DNA of 64,000 bases from G963720475 sp963720475 (GTDB lineage: Bacteria > Actinomycetota > Thermoleophilia > Solirubrobacterales > Thermoleophilaceae), in NCBI GenBank assembly GCA_963720475.1, contig OY970394.1, positions 682,001 through 746,000 of the forward strand, written 5' to 3'. Under the pieces are notes generated by a model. It had not been told where the DNA came from, did no database searches, and worked only from the letters and a program-made list of their open reading frames with translations. Both the position numbers and the translations under genes were made by a program. This document shows positions 41,836 to 50,680 of the stretch, piece after piece; within the stretch, counting starts at the first letter, position 1; each line of letters begins with the position of its first letter.

Positions 41836-43140
41836 ATGCCATCAACCGTCGTAGTCGGCGCCCAATGGGGCGATGAGGGGAAGGGGAAGGTGGTCGACCT
41901 GCTCGCCGAGCAGGCCGATGTCGTCATCCGCTACCAGGGCGGGAACAACGCCGGTCACACGATCGTCCGCGACGGCGAGACGTTCAAGTTCCACCTGATC
42001 CCGTCCGGGATCCTCTACCCCGGCAAGCGCTGCCTGATCGGCAACGGCGTCGTCGTCGACCCGAAGGTCATCACCGACGAGCTCGACGGCCTGCGCCGGC
42101 GCGGCATCGACGTCGGGGCTCTGCGCATCTCCGCCAACGCGCACCTGATCATGCCCTACCACCTGCTGCTCGACCACGCAGGCGAGTCGCGTCTCGGAGA
42201 GCTTCAGATCGGCACCACGCGGCGTGGGATCGGTCCCTGTTACGCCGACAAGGCGGCGCGACTCGGGATCCGGATGCAGGATCTGCTCGACGAGTCGATC
42301 CTCAAGCAGAAGATCTACGCCGCGCTCGAGCCGAAGCGCCAGTCGCTGCGCCCGTTCGCGAAGGACCCGATGCTCGACCTGCACACGATGACCGAGGAGT
42401 ACCTCGCTTTCGGCCACCGGCTCGAGCCTTACATCGCCGACACCGCCCGCATCGTGTGGGATTCGCTCGACGCGAACCGGCTCGTGATCTTCGAAGGCGC
42501 GCAGGGCGCCCTGCTCGACATCGATCACGGGACGTATCCGTTCGTCACCTCGTCGAACCCGGTCGCCGGGGCGGCTTGCGTCGGGGCGGGCGTCGGGCCG
42601 AAGGACATCGACGAGGTCTGGGGGGTCTCGAAGGCGTACGCGACGCGGGTCGGCTCCGGACCGTTCCCGACCGAGATCGACGGCGACCTCGGCGATCGCA
42701 TGCGCGAGCGCGGCAACGAGTACGGCACGACCACCGAACGCCCGCGCCGCTGCGGCTGGCTCGACCTCGTCGCGCTGCGTTACGCCGCCCGCATCAACGG
42801 CCTGACCGGGCTCGTGATCACCAAGCTCGACGTCCTCAGCGGGATCGACCCGCTACCGGTGGCGGTGCGCTACCTCGGGCCCGAAGGCGCGTCGTTCGAC
42901 TCGTTCCCCTACCACCAGTCCATCGTCCACAAGGCCGAGGGCGACTACGAGGAGCTGAGCGGCTGGGAGGAGGACGTCGCCGGCGCGCGCAGGCTCGACG
43001 ATCTGCCGAAGGCGGCGCGCGACTACCTCGACTACATCAGCGAGTCCGTCGGCGTGCCCGTGACGCTCGTCAGCGTCGGACCGAGCCGCGACCAGGTGAT
43101 CTGGACCGGAGCGGGGACCGACCTCCGCGCCGCCGCCTGA
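41836..43140 (+). CDS. purA: Adenylosuccinate synthetase
   Basis: PurA joins IMP and aspartate using GTP in the first step to AMP. The 434-aa enzyme has VVVGAQWGDEGKGKVVDLLA, the NNAGHTIV His motif, the TTRRGIGPCYADK IMP loop, EGAQGALLDIDHGTYPFVTS and the C-terminal TTTERPRRCGWLDLVAL region. Length and order are standard. It begins 34 bp after the loader-like gene and may be the last gene of that operon. Confidence 0.96.
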   Translation: MPSTVVVGAQWGDEGKGKVVDLLAEQADVVIRYQGGNNAGHTIVRDGETFKFHLIPSGILYPGKRCLIGNGVVVDPKVITDELDGLRRRGIDVGALRISANAHLIMPYHLLLDHAGESRLGELQIGTTRRGIGPCYADKAARLGIRMQDLLDESILKQKIYAALEPKRQSLRPFAKDPMLDLHTMTEEYLAFGHRLEPYIADTARIVWDSLDANRLVIFEGAQGALLDIDHGTYPFVTSSNPVAGAACVGAGVGPKDIDEVWGVSKAYATRVGSGPFPTEIDGDLGDRMRERGNEYGTTTERPRRCGWLDLVALRYAARINGLTGLVITKLDVLSGIDPLPVAVRYLGPEGASFDSFPYHQSIVHKAEGDYEELSGWEEDVAGARRLDDLPKAARDYLDYISESVGVPVTLVSVGPSRDQVIWTGAGTDLRAAA

Positions 43141-43141
43141 A

Positions 43142-43600
43142 CTAGCCGGCGATCGTCCCGGCGTGGGTCAGCGTCCACGCCCACAGCACCGCCGTCACGC
43201 CTACGAGCGCGGGCAACCATCCTGCGGCGAGTGCCGATCTGGTGCGTTCGAGCGTGATCGCGGCGAGCCTGGGCCGGGCGAGCGCGACCAGCCCGAGCGC
43301 AACCCCGAACGCGAAGACGCACGCGGCCAAGACCACGAGCGGAGCGTTGAAATCCAGGAACGCGCCGTCGCCCTGCGCTGCGAGCGCGAACGCGCGGACC
43401 CCGCCGCAAAGAGGGCATGGGATCCCCGTGACCTCTCGGAACGGGCACAAGAGCTCGGGTCCGTCGATTGCGCCGGCATGCCCCGACCAAACGGTGCCCG
43501 CGACCACGAATGGCGCGGCCGATACGGCCGTGAGCACTGCGGCAGTTCGAAGCGGTCTTCTAGCGACCGGGGGGCGGGATTCGATCGACGATGCCTCCAC
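43142..43600 (-). CDS. DUF2752 membrane protein
   Basis: A 152-aa membrane protein with three to four hydrophobic segments and the DUF2752 core CPFREVTGIPCPLCGGVRAF, whose cysteines are characteristic of the family. Function is not established. It is convergent with purA, ending 1 bp after it, and is transcribed away from the DUF4190 gene. Confidence 0.82.
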   Translation of the reverse strand: MEASSIESRPPVARRPLRTAAVLTAVSAAPFVVAGTVWSGHAGAIDGPELLCPFREVTGIPCPLCGGVRAFALAAQGDGAFLDFNAPLVVLAACVFAFGVALGLVALARPRLAAITLERTRSALAAGWLPALVGVTAVLWAWTLTHAGTIAG

Positions 43601-43663
43601 TGCGACCGATGCTAGCGGCCCGTTTAGGATGCGTTTGCACGGCTCGTCCTACGAAAGGCCCAG

Positions 43664-44005
43664 ATGGAAACTCCGCCCCAGCCGCCCCAACCTCCGCAGG
43701 CACCTCCGCCCCCGCCGGCTGGAGGGCCTCCGCCGCCCGGCGGTGGTGTCCCCGTCGCTGGTGTCGGGAGCGGCCCGACCCCGGGCAAGGCGACAGCGGC
43801 GCTCGTGCTGGGGATCGTCGGGATCTTCGTCTGCCCGATCGTCTGCTCGACGATCGCGATCATCCTCGGGATGCAGGCGCGCAACGAGATCGACGCCAGC
43901 GGCGGCGCGCTCGGCGGCCGGCAGCAGGCTCAAGCCGGGTTCATCCTCGGCATCGTGGGACTCATCCTCGGGATCATCTGGATCCCGATCGTGATCGCCC
44001 TCTAG
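43664..44005 (+). CDS. DUF4190-type small membrane protein
   Basis: A 113-aa protein with a Pro/Gly/Gln-rich cytoplasmic N-terminus (~1-40) and two hydrophobic segments (TAALVLGIVGIFVCPIVCST; GFILGIVGLILGIIWIPIV) around a short polar loop. This layout is typical of DUF4190 proteins. Function unknown. It neighbours an RDD protein that has a similar Pro-rich N-terminus. Confidence 0.8.
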   Translation: METPPQPPQPPQAPPPPPAGGPPPPGGGVPVAGVGSGPTPGKATAALVLGIVGIFVCPIVCSTIAIILGMQARNEIDASGGALGGRQQAQAGFILGIVGLILGIIWIPIVIAL

Positions 44006-44052
44006 GCCGCTTGCGACGACGAGGGGCTGCGAGGCCTTAGACGAGCTGCGTG

Positions 44053-44772
44053 TTAGGTCTCGACGACCCTCGTCGAGCAGAGCATGTCGTGCAGCGCGCG
44101 GTTCTCGTCGTCCCACAGCGGCCAGAGGACGTCGAGCAGTGTGGGGATGCTGCAGAAACTCCCGCCGATCCAGCCGAAGAGCAGGATCTTGACGACCAGC
44201 TCGCGCATGCATGACCAGCCGAAGTCCATCGGCGCTCCGGTGGTGCGGACGATCCGGATGCCCACCACCTGCTTACCGAGGCTCTGGCCGTTGTGCTCGC
44301 CCTGGCGGGCCACGAAGTACGGGTAGTAGAGGAAGTACAGAGCGAGGGCGATGAGCCCTCCGACGACGATCAGCGTGATGCCAACCGCTGTCAGCTCGTC
44401 GTCGCTGACTCCCACGGCGAAGATCAGCGCCACGAAAATCCCGCCGACCACGAGCAGGATCCCGGTAACGATCAGACCGTCGATCAGCGTCGCGCCGACA
44501 CGCGACCACCAGCTGGCGAACGGAACGCCGTACATCGCCTGTTGTGGCGGCGGCTGCTGCCATCCGCCCGGTGGGACCTGGCCCGTGTAGGGAGGAGCCG
44601 GAGGTCCCGACGGCGGCTGCCCGGCGGGCGGCGGAGGCGGCTGACCCGGGGCTCCGGGCGCCGGTGACTCCGGCCCGGGAGCGGGCGGCTGGGGACCCGG
44701 CGTCGGGGACTGTGGGCCCTCGCCGGGTGCTGGGCTCTGCGGGCCCTCGGGTTGGTCCGGTCCTCTCTCCAT
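44053..44772 (-). CDS. RDD-family membrane protein
   Basis: A 239-aa protein with a ~90-residue Pro/Gly/Gln-rich N-terminus, then an RDD domain: ASWWSRVGATLIDGLIVTGI (Arg and Asp of the family name), two further membrane helices, and GQSLGKQVVGIRIVRTTG. RDD proteins are small membrane proteins, some linked to ion or lipid transport; role here unknown. Convergent with the DUF4190 gene. Confidence 0.85.
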   Translation of the reverse strand: MERGPDQPEGPQSPAPGEGPQSPTPGPQPPAPGPESPAPGAPGQPPPPPAGQPPSGPPAPPYTGQVPPGGWQQPPPQQAMYGVPFASWWSRVGATLIDGLIVTGILLVVGGIFVALIFAVGVSDDELTAVGITLIVVGGLIALALYFLYYPYFVARQGEHNGQSLGKQVVGIRIVRTTGAPMDFGWSCMRELVVKILLFGWIGGSFCSIPTLLDVLWPLWDDENRALHDMLCSTRVVET

Positions 44773-44783
44773 CGGGCCGAACC

Positions 44784-45500
44784 TTACTGCGCTGCGGCGA
44801 TCCCGGGCTCGGGTGCAGCGTGAAGCTGTGGCTCGGCATCCGACTCGAGCACCGCCTCCTCGCCGCGCCGCAACAGCCTGAGCGCGAGCGCCGTGGTCGC
44901 GAGCAGCGCAGCCACCGACAGGGTGATCTCGACAGACAGCACGCCCTCGCGCGACCAGTACACGTCGTCGAGCTCGAGCAGCAAGGCGGACTCATCGAGC
45001 GTCAGGCCTAGGCCGGCCCCGAATACGAGCGCCAGTTTCGGCTCGACCTCCTCGTTGTGGGAGACGATGCCCGCGCCGCCCGCGAGGAACGCGAGCACGA
45101 TGCCCGGGACGAAGTGATGGATGTGGCGGCGGCCGAGCTTCAACTCGCGGAACGGGCCGACCGAACTGCGCGACCGAAGCATGTAGGTGACCGTCCGGAC
45201 GAGCCCGAAGGTGACGACGAACGAGGCGAGCAGGTTCAGCAGCGCGTTCTCGCGCGTCGAGACGTCGCGGTAACCGGCGCGTACAACCTCGACGGTCTCC
45301 CCGACCGCCTCTGCGGAGGCGGCGAGGATGTCGTCGGCATCGCTCGGAAGCGGGGCCGAGCCGCGCCGCCAGACGCGCGCGATCTCACCCGCCAGCAGCG
45401 CAGCGAGCGCGCCCGCTGCGACTCCCGCAAGGGCAACCGTGCGGCGCTCGAGCACGAGGCCCTCCGCACGGCGCAGCCGGATGCGGCGCTTCAGGCCCAT
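44784..45500 (-). CDS. Conserved membrane protein of unknown function
   Basis: A 238-aa protein with about five hydrophobic segments and a His-rich RRHIHHFVPGIVLAFLAGG motif. A second acidic motif ALLLELDDVYWSREG follows; together these might bind metal, but I do not know a characterised family. The frame is open to 45668, but ATG 45500 overlaps the end of the acetyltransferase gene by 10 bp and precedes the basic MGLKRRIRLRR start. It may be the fifth gene of the upstream sugar operon. Confidence 0.72.
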   Translation of the reverse strand: MGLKRRIRLRRAEGLVLERRTVALAGVAAGALAALLAGEIARVWRRGSAPLPSDADDILAASAEAVGETVEVVRAGYRDVSTRENALLNLLASFVVTFGLVRTVTYMLRSRSSVGPFRELKLGRRHIHHFVPGIVLAFLAGGAGIVSHNEEVEPKLALVFGAGLGLTLDESALLLELDDVYWSREGVLSVEITLSVAALLATTALALRLLRRGEEAVLESDAEPQLHAAPEPGIAAAQ

Positions 45501-46198
45501 CGCTCGATCAGATCTTCGTCGGGGATGGCGCGTACCTCCCGCGCCGGCGATCCCATCACGAGCCGCCGCGCGGGCACGTCGCGGGTGACGACCGAGCCGG
45601 CCGCGACGAACGCCTCCTCGCCGACCTCGATCCCCGGCAGGATCAGCGCGCCGCTTCCGACCCGGCAAGCTCGCCGCAGGGTCGCTCCCCGAAGCGGCTC
45701 ACCGTCGGGGCGGCGGCCCATCGTGTTGTCGTTCGTGGTGAACACCCCGGGCGCGATGAAAACCTCGTCCTCGATCGTCGAGTGGGCGGTCAGGTAGCAG
45801 CCGGTCTGGATCCGCACCGCCGCGCCGATCGTGACGTCGTTGTCGATCGCCGTTCCGCGCCCGACGACCGACCCTTCACCGATCCGCGCGCGCTCGCGCA
45901 CGTGTGCTTGGTCGCCGACGATCGCGCCCTCGCCGATCTCGGCGCCGGCGAGCACGACGGCGCCCGCGCAGATCGTGGCGCCGGCGTCGATCGTCGTCGC
46001 TGCGCCTGCGGAGCCGGTGGCGCGCGAGCGCGGTCCGAGCGCGGCCGGCTTGCCGACGATCGCGCCGTCCTGGAAGCGGGCACCCGCCCCCACGGAGACT
46101 CCCTCGTGGATCACGACGTTCGCCCCGAGCTCGACGTCGCCCGGCAGCTCGACGCCGTCGCCGAGTGCGAGACCCGGTGCACGGTCGTCGGCGCGCAT
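45491..46198 (-). CDS. Left-handed beta-helix N-acetyltransferase (WbpD/WlbB-like)
   Basis: A 235-aa hexapeptide-repeat acetyltransferase. Multiple hexads form the left-handed helix (DAGATICAGAVVLAGAEIGE, then EGAIVGDQAHVRERARIGEG), followed by FIAPGVFTTNDNTMGRR, which matches the WbpD active-site region. In Pseudomonas, WbpD acetylates the 3-amino group of UDP-GlcNAc(3NH2)A. ATG 46198 overlaps the upstream oxidoreductase stop. The sequence alone cannot exclude other sugar acetyltransferases. Confidence 0.82.
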   Translation of the reverse strand: MRADDRAPGLALGDGVELPGDVELGANVVIHEGVSVGAGARFQDGAIVGKPAALGPRSRATGSAGAATTIDAGATICAGAVVLAGAEIGEGAIVGDQAHVRERARIGEGSVVGRGTAIDNDVTIGAAVRIQTGCYLTAHSTIEDEVFIAPGVFTTNDNTMGRRPDGEPLRGATLRRACRVGSGALILPGIEVGEEAFVAAGSVVTRDVPARRLVMGSPAREVRAIPDEDLIERWA

Positions 46199-47190
46199 CA
46201 AGCCTCCCGCCCGAGCGACGCCTGCAGCTCCTCGAGCACGCGCACGACGCGCAGCCCGCTCGCTCCGTCCGAGCGCGGCGTCTCTCCGTTCCGTACGCAG
46301 TCGACGAAATGGCCGCACTCGATCCGCAGCGGCTCGTCGTTCGGCACCGCGGGGCTCCAAACATCGCCCGAGCGTGCGATGTACTCGCCGTATGAGGCGA
46401 AGTCCTCGTCGAAGCCCTTGTCGTACACGGTCAGCTTGCGCTCGACCTCCATGTCGTCGAAGGTCGCCATCTGCTTCGAACCGACGACCGTGAAGCGGCG
46501 CTCCTTATGGGGATCGAGCCACGAAAGGTGCATGTGCGCAGCGAGCCCGGAAGGAAATCGCATGTAACAGAAGACCACGTCCTCGATGCCGTCACGCATG
46601 TAGCACTCGCCGGCCGCGCGCATTTCGGTCGGCTCCTCCCCCGTGAGCCGCAACAGCACGGACACGTCGTGCGCGCCAAGGCTCCAGAGCGCGTTCTCGT
46701 CGGCGCGGAGCTTGCCGAGGTTGACGCGGTTCGAATAGACGTAGTGGATCTCGCCGAACTCGTCGGCTCCGACGACCTCTTGGAGCTTTTCGACGCCGGG
46801 GTGGTATTCGAGCAGGTGCCCGACCATCAGCACCTTGCCTGAGCTCTCCGCGGCGGCAACGACCTCCTCGGCGTCGGCGACCGACTGCGCGAGCGGCTTC
46901 TCGACGAAGCAATGCTTGCCGGCGTCGAGCACCCGCAGCGCCATCGGCGCGTGCTCCGGCACGTGGGTGGCGATCGCGACGGCGTCGATTGAATCGTCCC
47001 CGAGGAGCTCGTCGAGGTCGGCGACCGCACGCGCGTCGGGGAAACGGGGAGCCCAGCGCTCGCGCGCCTCGTCCGAGACATCGCAGATCGCGCGCAGCTC
47101 CGCGCCCTCAAGCGCGTCGAAGTTGCGCGCCAGGTTGGGACCCCAGTAGCCGAGCCCGACGACGCCGAGCCCGACGACGGAGTCGCTCAC
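46198..47190 (-). CDS. Gfo/Idh/MocA oxidoreductase (WbpB/WlbA-like)
   Basis: A 330-aa NAD-dependent sugar oxidoreductase. The Rossmann start is GLGVVGLGYWGPNLARNF, the family motif FVEKPLAQSVADAEE holds the catalytic-site Lys, and SNRVNLGKLRADENALWSLG followed by AHDVS matches WbpB/WlbA. WbpB oxidises C3 of UDP-GlcNAcA before transamination. It overlaps both neighbours by 1-4 bp, so the four genes are translated together. Confidence 0.87.
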   Translation of the reverse strand: MSDSVVGLGVVGLGYWGPNLARNFDALEGAELRAICDVSDEARERWAPRFPDARAVADLDELLGDDSIDAVAIATHVPEHAPMALRVLDAGKHCFVEKPLAQSVADAEEVVAAAESSGKVLMVGHLLEYHPGVEKLQEVVGADEFGEIHYVYSNRVNLGKLRADENALWSLGAHDVSVLLRLTGEEPTEMRAAGECYMRDGIEDVVFCYMRFPSGLAAHMHLSWLDPHKERRFTVVGSKQMATFDDMEVERKLTVYDKGFDEDFASYGEYIARSGDVWSPAVPNDEPLRIECGHFVDCVRNGETPRSDGASGLRVVRVLEELQASLGREA

Positions 47191-48440
47191 AGGCGCACCA
47201 CGTTCGGCGCCTCGAGTCCGCGCGTCACGCCGCGGAAGTCCACGACGACGGGGGCGCGGGCGAGTAGCCGCTCGACATCGAGCCCCGGATGCGCGGTGAT
47301 GATCGCGGCTGCATCGCAGCCCTCGATCGCCTGATCGAGCGACGCGTTCTCGAGCCCGAGGTCCGGCATCGCGGTGACGAAGTCGTCGTGGTAGACGAGT
47401 TCGGCCCCCTGCTCGCCGAGCAGTTGCATGATCTTCAGCGATGGCGAGCTCCGCAGGTCGCCGACCCCAGCCTTGTACGACACGCCGATGATCGCGATCT
47501 TGGAGCCGCGGACGGGCTTCGACACGTCGTTGAGCGCACGCGAGATCCGCTCGACGCAGAAGTACGGCATCCGCTGGTTGACCTCGCCGGCGAGCTCGAC
47601 GAACTCCGTCGTCATGTCGAACTCTCGCGCGCGCCAGGCGAGGTAGTACGGGTCCACAGGCAGGCAGTGGCCGCCCATCCCGGGGCTGGGCTCGAAGCGC
47701 ATGAACCCGTAGGGCTTGGTCGCTGCCGCGTCGACGACCTCCCAGATGTCGATCCCCATCCGGTCGCAGAGCTCGGCGAGCTCGTTGACGAGTGCGATGT
47801 TCACCGAGCGAAAGATGTTCTCGAGCAGCTTCGTCATCTCGGCGGCCTCGGGCGTCGTGACCCGCACGACCTCGTCGCAGATCTCGCCGTAGAGGGCGGC
47901 CGCCCGGTCGAGGCAGGCGGAGGTCAGCCCGCCGACGACCTTCGGGGTCGTGCGCATGGTGAAATCGGTGCGGCCGGGGTCAACGCGCTCGGGTGAGAAC
48001 CCGACGTGGAAATCCTCGCCGGCGGCGAGGCCCGACTCCTCCAGCAGCGGGACGAGGCGCTCGCGCGTCGTCCCAGGGTAGGTGGTGGACTCGAGCACCA
48101 CGAGTTGGCCGGCGCGGATGACGCCGGCGAGCGAGGTCCCCGCGGCGAGCAGCGGGCCGAGGTCCGGCTCGCGGTTCTCGGTCAACGGGGTTGGCACCGC
48201 GATCAGGATCGCGTCGCAGTCGGCGACGTCCTCGTAGCGGGCGGAGGCCTGCAGGCGGTCGCCGATCGCCGCAAGGCGCTCGGAGGAGACATCCTCGATG
48301 TAGCTCTCGCCGCGCGACAGCGAGGCGAGCCGGCGCTGGTCGACGTCCACGATCACGACCTCTCGGCCTGCCTCGCAGAATGCGACGGCCAGCGGCACGC
48401 CCACGTAGCCGGCGCCGATGATGCCGACGGGTCCGCTCAT
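47187..48440 (-). CDS. UDP-N-acetyl-hexosamine 6-dehydrogenase (WbpA/WecC-like)
   Basis: A 417-aa nucleotide-sugar dehydrogenase. N-terminal Rossmann GIIGAGYVGVPLAVAF; middle VLESTTYPGTTRERLVPLL and GFSPERVDPG; catalytic cysteine in SPGMGGHCLPVDPYYL; C-terminal IIGVSYKAGVGDLRSSPS. It oxidises C6 to the uronic acid, giving UDP-GlcNAcA or UDP-ManNAcA. ATG 48440 overlaps the stop of the epimerase gene by 4 bp; the longer open frame is antisense noise. Context favours the WbpA role. Confidence 0.92.
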   Translation of the reverse strand: MSGPVGIIGAGYVGVPLAVAFCEAGREVVIVDVDQRRLASLSRGESYIEDVSSERLAAIGDRLQASARYEDVADCDAILIAVPTPLTENREPDLGPLLAAGTSLAGVIRAGQLVVLESTTYPGTTRERLVPLLEESGLAAGEDFHVGFSPERVDPGRTDFTMRTTPKVVGGLTSACLDRAAALYGEICDEVVRVTTPEAAEMTKLLENIFRSVNIALVNELAELCDRMGIDIWEVVDAAATKPYGFMRFEPSPGMGGHCLPVDPYYLAWRAREFDMTTEFVELAGEVNQRMPYFCVERISRALNDVSKPVRGSKIAIIGVSYKAGVGDLRSSPSLKIMQLLGEQGAELVYHDDFVTAMPDLGLENASLDQAIEGCDAAAIITAHPGLDVERLLARAPVVVDFRGVTRGLEAPNVVRL

Positions 48441-49513
48441 TCCCGCGCAGTGTAGGCAGCGAGGATGTCGCGGATACGCTCGCCCGCGCGGCCGCCGCCG
48501 TAAAGCTCGGGCCGCTCCGCGGGCAGATCCCGCTCCAGAGCCGCAAGCGCGGCGTCCCGGTCGAGGTCCACGAGCACGTTCCAGCCGCTCTCGACCGTCT
48601 CGACCCACTCCGTCTCTGCCCGCAGGGTGACGCACGGGGTGTCGACGAGGTAGGCCTCCTTCTGGACGCCGCCGGAGTCCGTGAGCACGGCGCGGGCGTG
48701 CGCTGCGAGCTTGAGGAAATCGAGGTAGCCGAGCGGCGGGACGAGGCGCATGTCGTTGGCGGCCTCGAGCCGCGCCAGCAGGCCGCTCTCCTCGAGCCGC
48801 GCGCGCGTGCGGGGATGAAGCGGGAGGACGACGGGCCCGGGCAGCGCCTCCAACAGGCCGACGAGCTGCTCGAGGCGCGCCGGATCGTCGACGTTACCGG
48901 CACGATGGGCGGTGACGAGGAGGTACTCGCCAGGCTCCACCTGATGATCTGCCAACGCCGTCGAGCGCTCCTCGGCGATCGGGGCGAAGGCGAGTGCGAC
49001 ATCGGCCATCACGTCGCCGACGAGCTCGGCGCGGTCGCCAATCCCCTCGTTGTGCAGGTTCTCGACGGCCGTCTCCGTGGAGCACAGCAACAGGTCGGCC
49101 GCATGATCAGTGAGGACGCGCGCGAGCTCCTCGGGCATCGAGCGGTTGAAGGAGCGCATCCCGGCCTCGACGTGAGCTAGGCGGCGCCCCCCCATCCCGG
49201 CCGCCAGCGCGCCGGCGAGGGTCGAGTTGGTATCGCCGTAGACCAGCACCAGGTTCGGCTCGAGTCGCCTGAGCTCGGGCTCGAGCGTCACCAGCATCCG
49301 CGCAGTCTGCTCGGCGTTCGAGCCGGAGCCCGATCCGAGCTCCACGTCGGGCGCCGGCACGCCGAGCTCATCGAAGAAGATCCGCGAGAGCTCGTCGTCG
49401 TAGTGCTGGCCCGTGTGGACGATCAGCTCCTCGTAGCGCTCACGCAGGAGCCTGGAAACGGCGGCCGCCTTTACGAATTGCGGGCGGTTGCCGATGATCG
49501 TGACTATCCGCAC
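48437..49513 (-). CDS. UDP-N-acetylglucosamine 2-epimerase-type enzyme (WecB/WbpI-like)
   Basis: A 358-aa epimerase. Starts RIVTIIGNRPQFVKAAAVSR; contains VHTGQHYDDELSRIFFDELG, VYGDTNSTLAGALAA, HVEAGMRSFNRSMPEE and LTDSGGVQKEAYLVDTPCVT, all family hallmarks including the catalytic His/Glu region. GTG 49513 is chosen because it matches the family N-terminus exactly. WecB inverts C2 of UDP-GlcNAc; WbpI does the same on the diacetamido-uronic acid. The operon context makes WbpI-like use plausible. Confidence 0.9.
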   Translation of the reverse strand: MRIVTIIGNRPQFVKAAAVSRLLRERYEELIVHTGQHYDDELSRIFFDELGVPAPDVELGSGSGSNAEQTARMLVTLEPELRRLEPNLVLVYGDTNSTLAGALAAGMGGRRLAHVEAGMRSFNRSMPEELARVLTDHAADLLLCSTETAVENLHNEGIGDRAELVGDVMADVALAFAPIAEERSTALADHQVEPGEYLLVTAHRAGNVDDPARLEQLVGLLEALPGPVVLPLHPRTRARLEESGLLARLEAANDMRLVPPLGYLDFLKLAAHARAVLTDSGGVQKEAYLVDTPCVTLRAETEWVETVESGWNVLVDLDRDAALAALERDLPAERPELYGGGRAGERIRDILAAYTARE

Positions 49514-49561
49514 GTTTACTTCGTCCTTCTCGGGGGTTGGAGGGTTATCATCGAACAAGCT

Positions 49562-49702
49562 ATGGGCAAGCTGCTGGGAGGCGCCCAGGACGCCATCGGA
49601 GTGGTCGGCGGGGTCGCTCGCCACCTCCTCTGGTACCTGAGCTACCAGATCGACGGGACCGCGCACGAGGACGAAAACGGCCTCGGGCCGAGCCGGTCCT
49701 GA
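49562..49702 (+). CDS. Possible small protein
   Basis: A 46-codon open frame starting ATG 49562 (MGKLLGGAQDAIGVVGGVAR, then HLLWYLSYQIDG) fills the gap between two convergent-side genes. It has an amphipathic N-terminal helix with a hydrophobic middle. The ribosome-binding site is weak, and the frame is open upstream to 49403 antisense to the epimerase. It ends directly against the stop codon of the aminotransferase gene. It may be a genuine small membrane-associated protein or chance. Confidence 0.3.
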   Translation: MGKLLGGAQDAIGVVGGVARHLLWYLSYQIDGTAHEDENGLGPSRS

Positions 49703-50551
49703 CTAACCCTCCTTCGGCGGCAACTCCGACTCGACCTGCTCGCGCAGCCGCGCGGCCGCGTCGCGCGTGCGGTCTCCGACCGCCTCGAACTCGCGCTCCT
49801 CGATAGCAGCGACGGCCTGGACCTCGCGCGTCGTCGAAGCGAGGAACGCCTCGTCGACTTCGACGATCTCCTCCCGCGTGATGGGCCGCTCCTCGACGTC
49901 CAACAGCGACAGCAGCCGCTCGCGCGTGATCGAAGCGAGGATGTGCTCGTCGAGCGGCGGCGTCGCGAGTGTGCCGTCCGAGACCCAGAAGATCGACGAG
50001 GTCGGCGCCTCGAGTACCCGTCCGTGGGGTGTGACGAACAGCGCCTCGTCGAAGCCGCGGTCGCGTGCGATCCGGCCGGCGAGCATGTTGGCCCCGTACG
50101 AGAGCGACTTGACACCGTCTAGCACGCGCGACGGCGAGAACGTGACGAACCCGAGCCGGACGCGGTCCGGCCCCGGCGGGAGCAACTCGGTCATCACGAG
50201 CCGTCGGCCGCGCGCGGTCAGTAGAAGACGCAGAGCACCGTCGAACGCGGGCCCGCGGCGCTCGAGCAGGTCTGCCGCCTCGCGCTCGAGGTCCTTGCGG
50301 GGCAGGTCGAAGCCGAGCCGCGCCGATTCGAGCGAACGCGCCATGCGGTCGAGGTGGTCGTCGAGCGCAAACGGCCGCCCCTCGTACACGCGGACGACCT
50401 CGAAGACGCCGTCGCCGCGGAGCAGCCCCTCGTCGGTCACACCAATCACCGTCTCGTCGGACGGCGCAACGACGCCGTCGAGGCAGGCGAGCTCCACCCC
50501 CGAAGCGGCCGTGGCGGCGGGAGGCGCCGCTTGAGAAAGAGCGTCAGCCAT
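49703..50551 (-). CDS. Class IV aminotransferase (PabC/IlvE-like)
   Basis: A ~282-aa fold-type IV PLP enzyme: GVFEVVRVYEGRPFALDDHL, the KSLSYGANMLAGRIARDRGF segment with the PLP lysine, FDEALFVTPHGRVLEAPTSS and a C-terminal domain. The family includes branched-chain aminotransferase, D-amino-acid aminotransferase and aminodeoxychorismate lyase; sequence does not decide. ATG 50551 is used; ATG 50557 and 50578 are nearby alternatives. It is divergent from the glutamate decarboxylase gene. Confidence 0.87.
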   Translation of the reverse strand: MADALSQAAPPAATAASGVELACLDGVVAPSDETVIGVTDEGLLRGDGVFEVVRVYEGRPFALDDHLDRMARSLESARLGFDLPRKDLEREAADLLERRGPAFDGALRLLLTARGRRLVMTELLPPGPDRVRLGFVTFSPSRVLDGVKSLSYGANMLAGRIARDRGFDEALFVTPHGRVLEAPTSSIFWVSDGTLATPPLDEHILASITRERLLSLLDVEERPITREEIVEVDEAFLASTTREVQAVAAIEEREFEAVGDRTRDAAARLREQVESELPPKEG

Positions 50552-50557
50552 CGTCAT

Positions 50558-50570
50558 ACCGTAGTACGGT
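50558..50570. promoter_or_regulatory. 13-bp palindrome between divergent genes
   Basis: ACCGTA-G-TACGGT has perfect 6-bp arms around one base. It sits 7 bp upstream of the aminotransferase start, in the 129-bp gap shared with the decarboxylase gene. It could be an operator for a dimeric repressor. The rest of the gap holds no clear promoter boxes. Confidence 0.35.
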
Positions 50571-50680
50571 GGGATCACCTACTGGCCACGGGGAGCGGAC
50601 TGGGCGATGGCTTTCAACCCCTCTAAGCCGGGTCAGGCGATAGCCGGCACCCTGCGGCCCGCTGCCGTAGGGTGCCGCGC

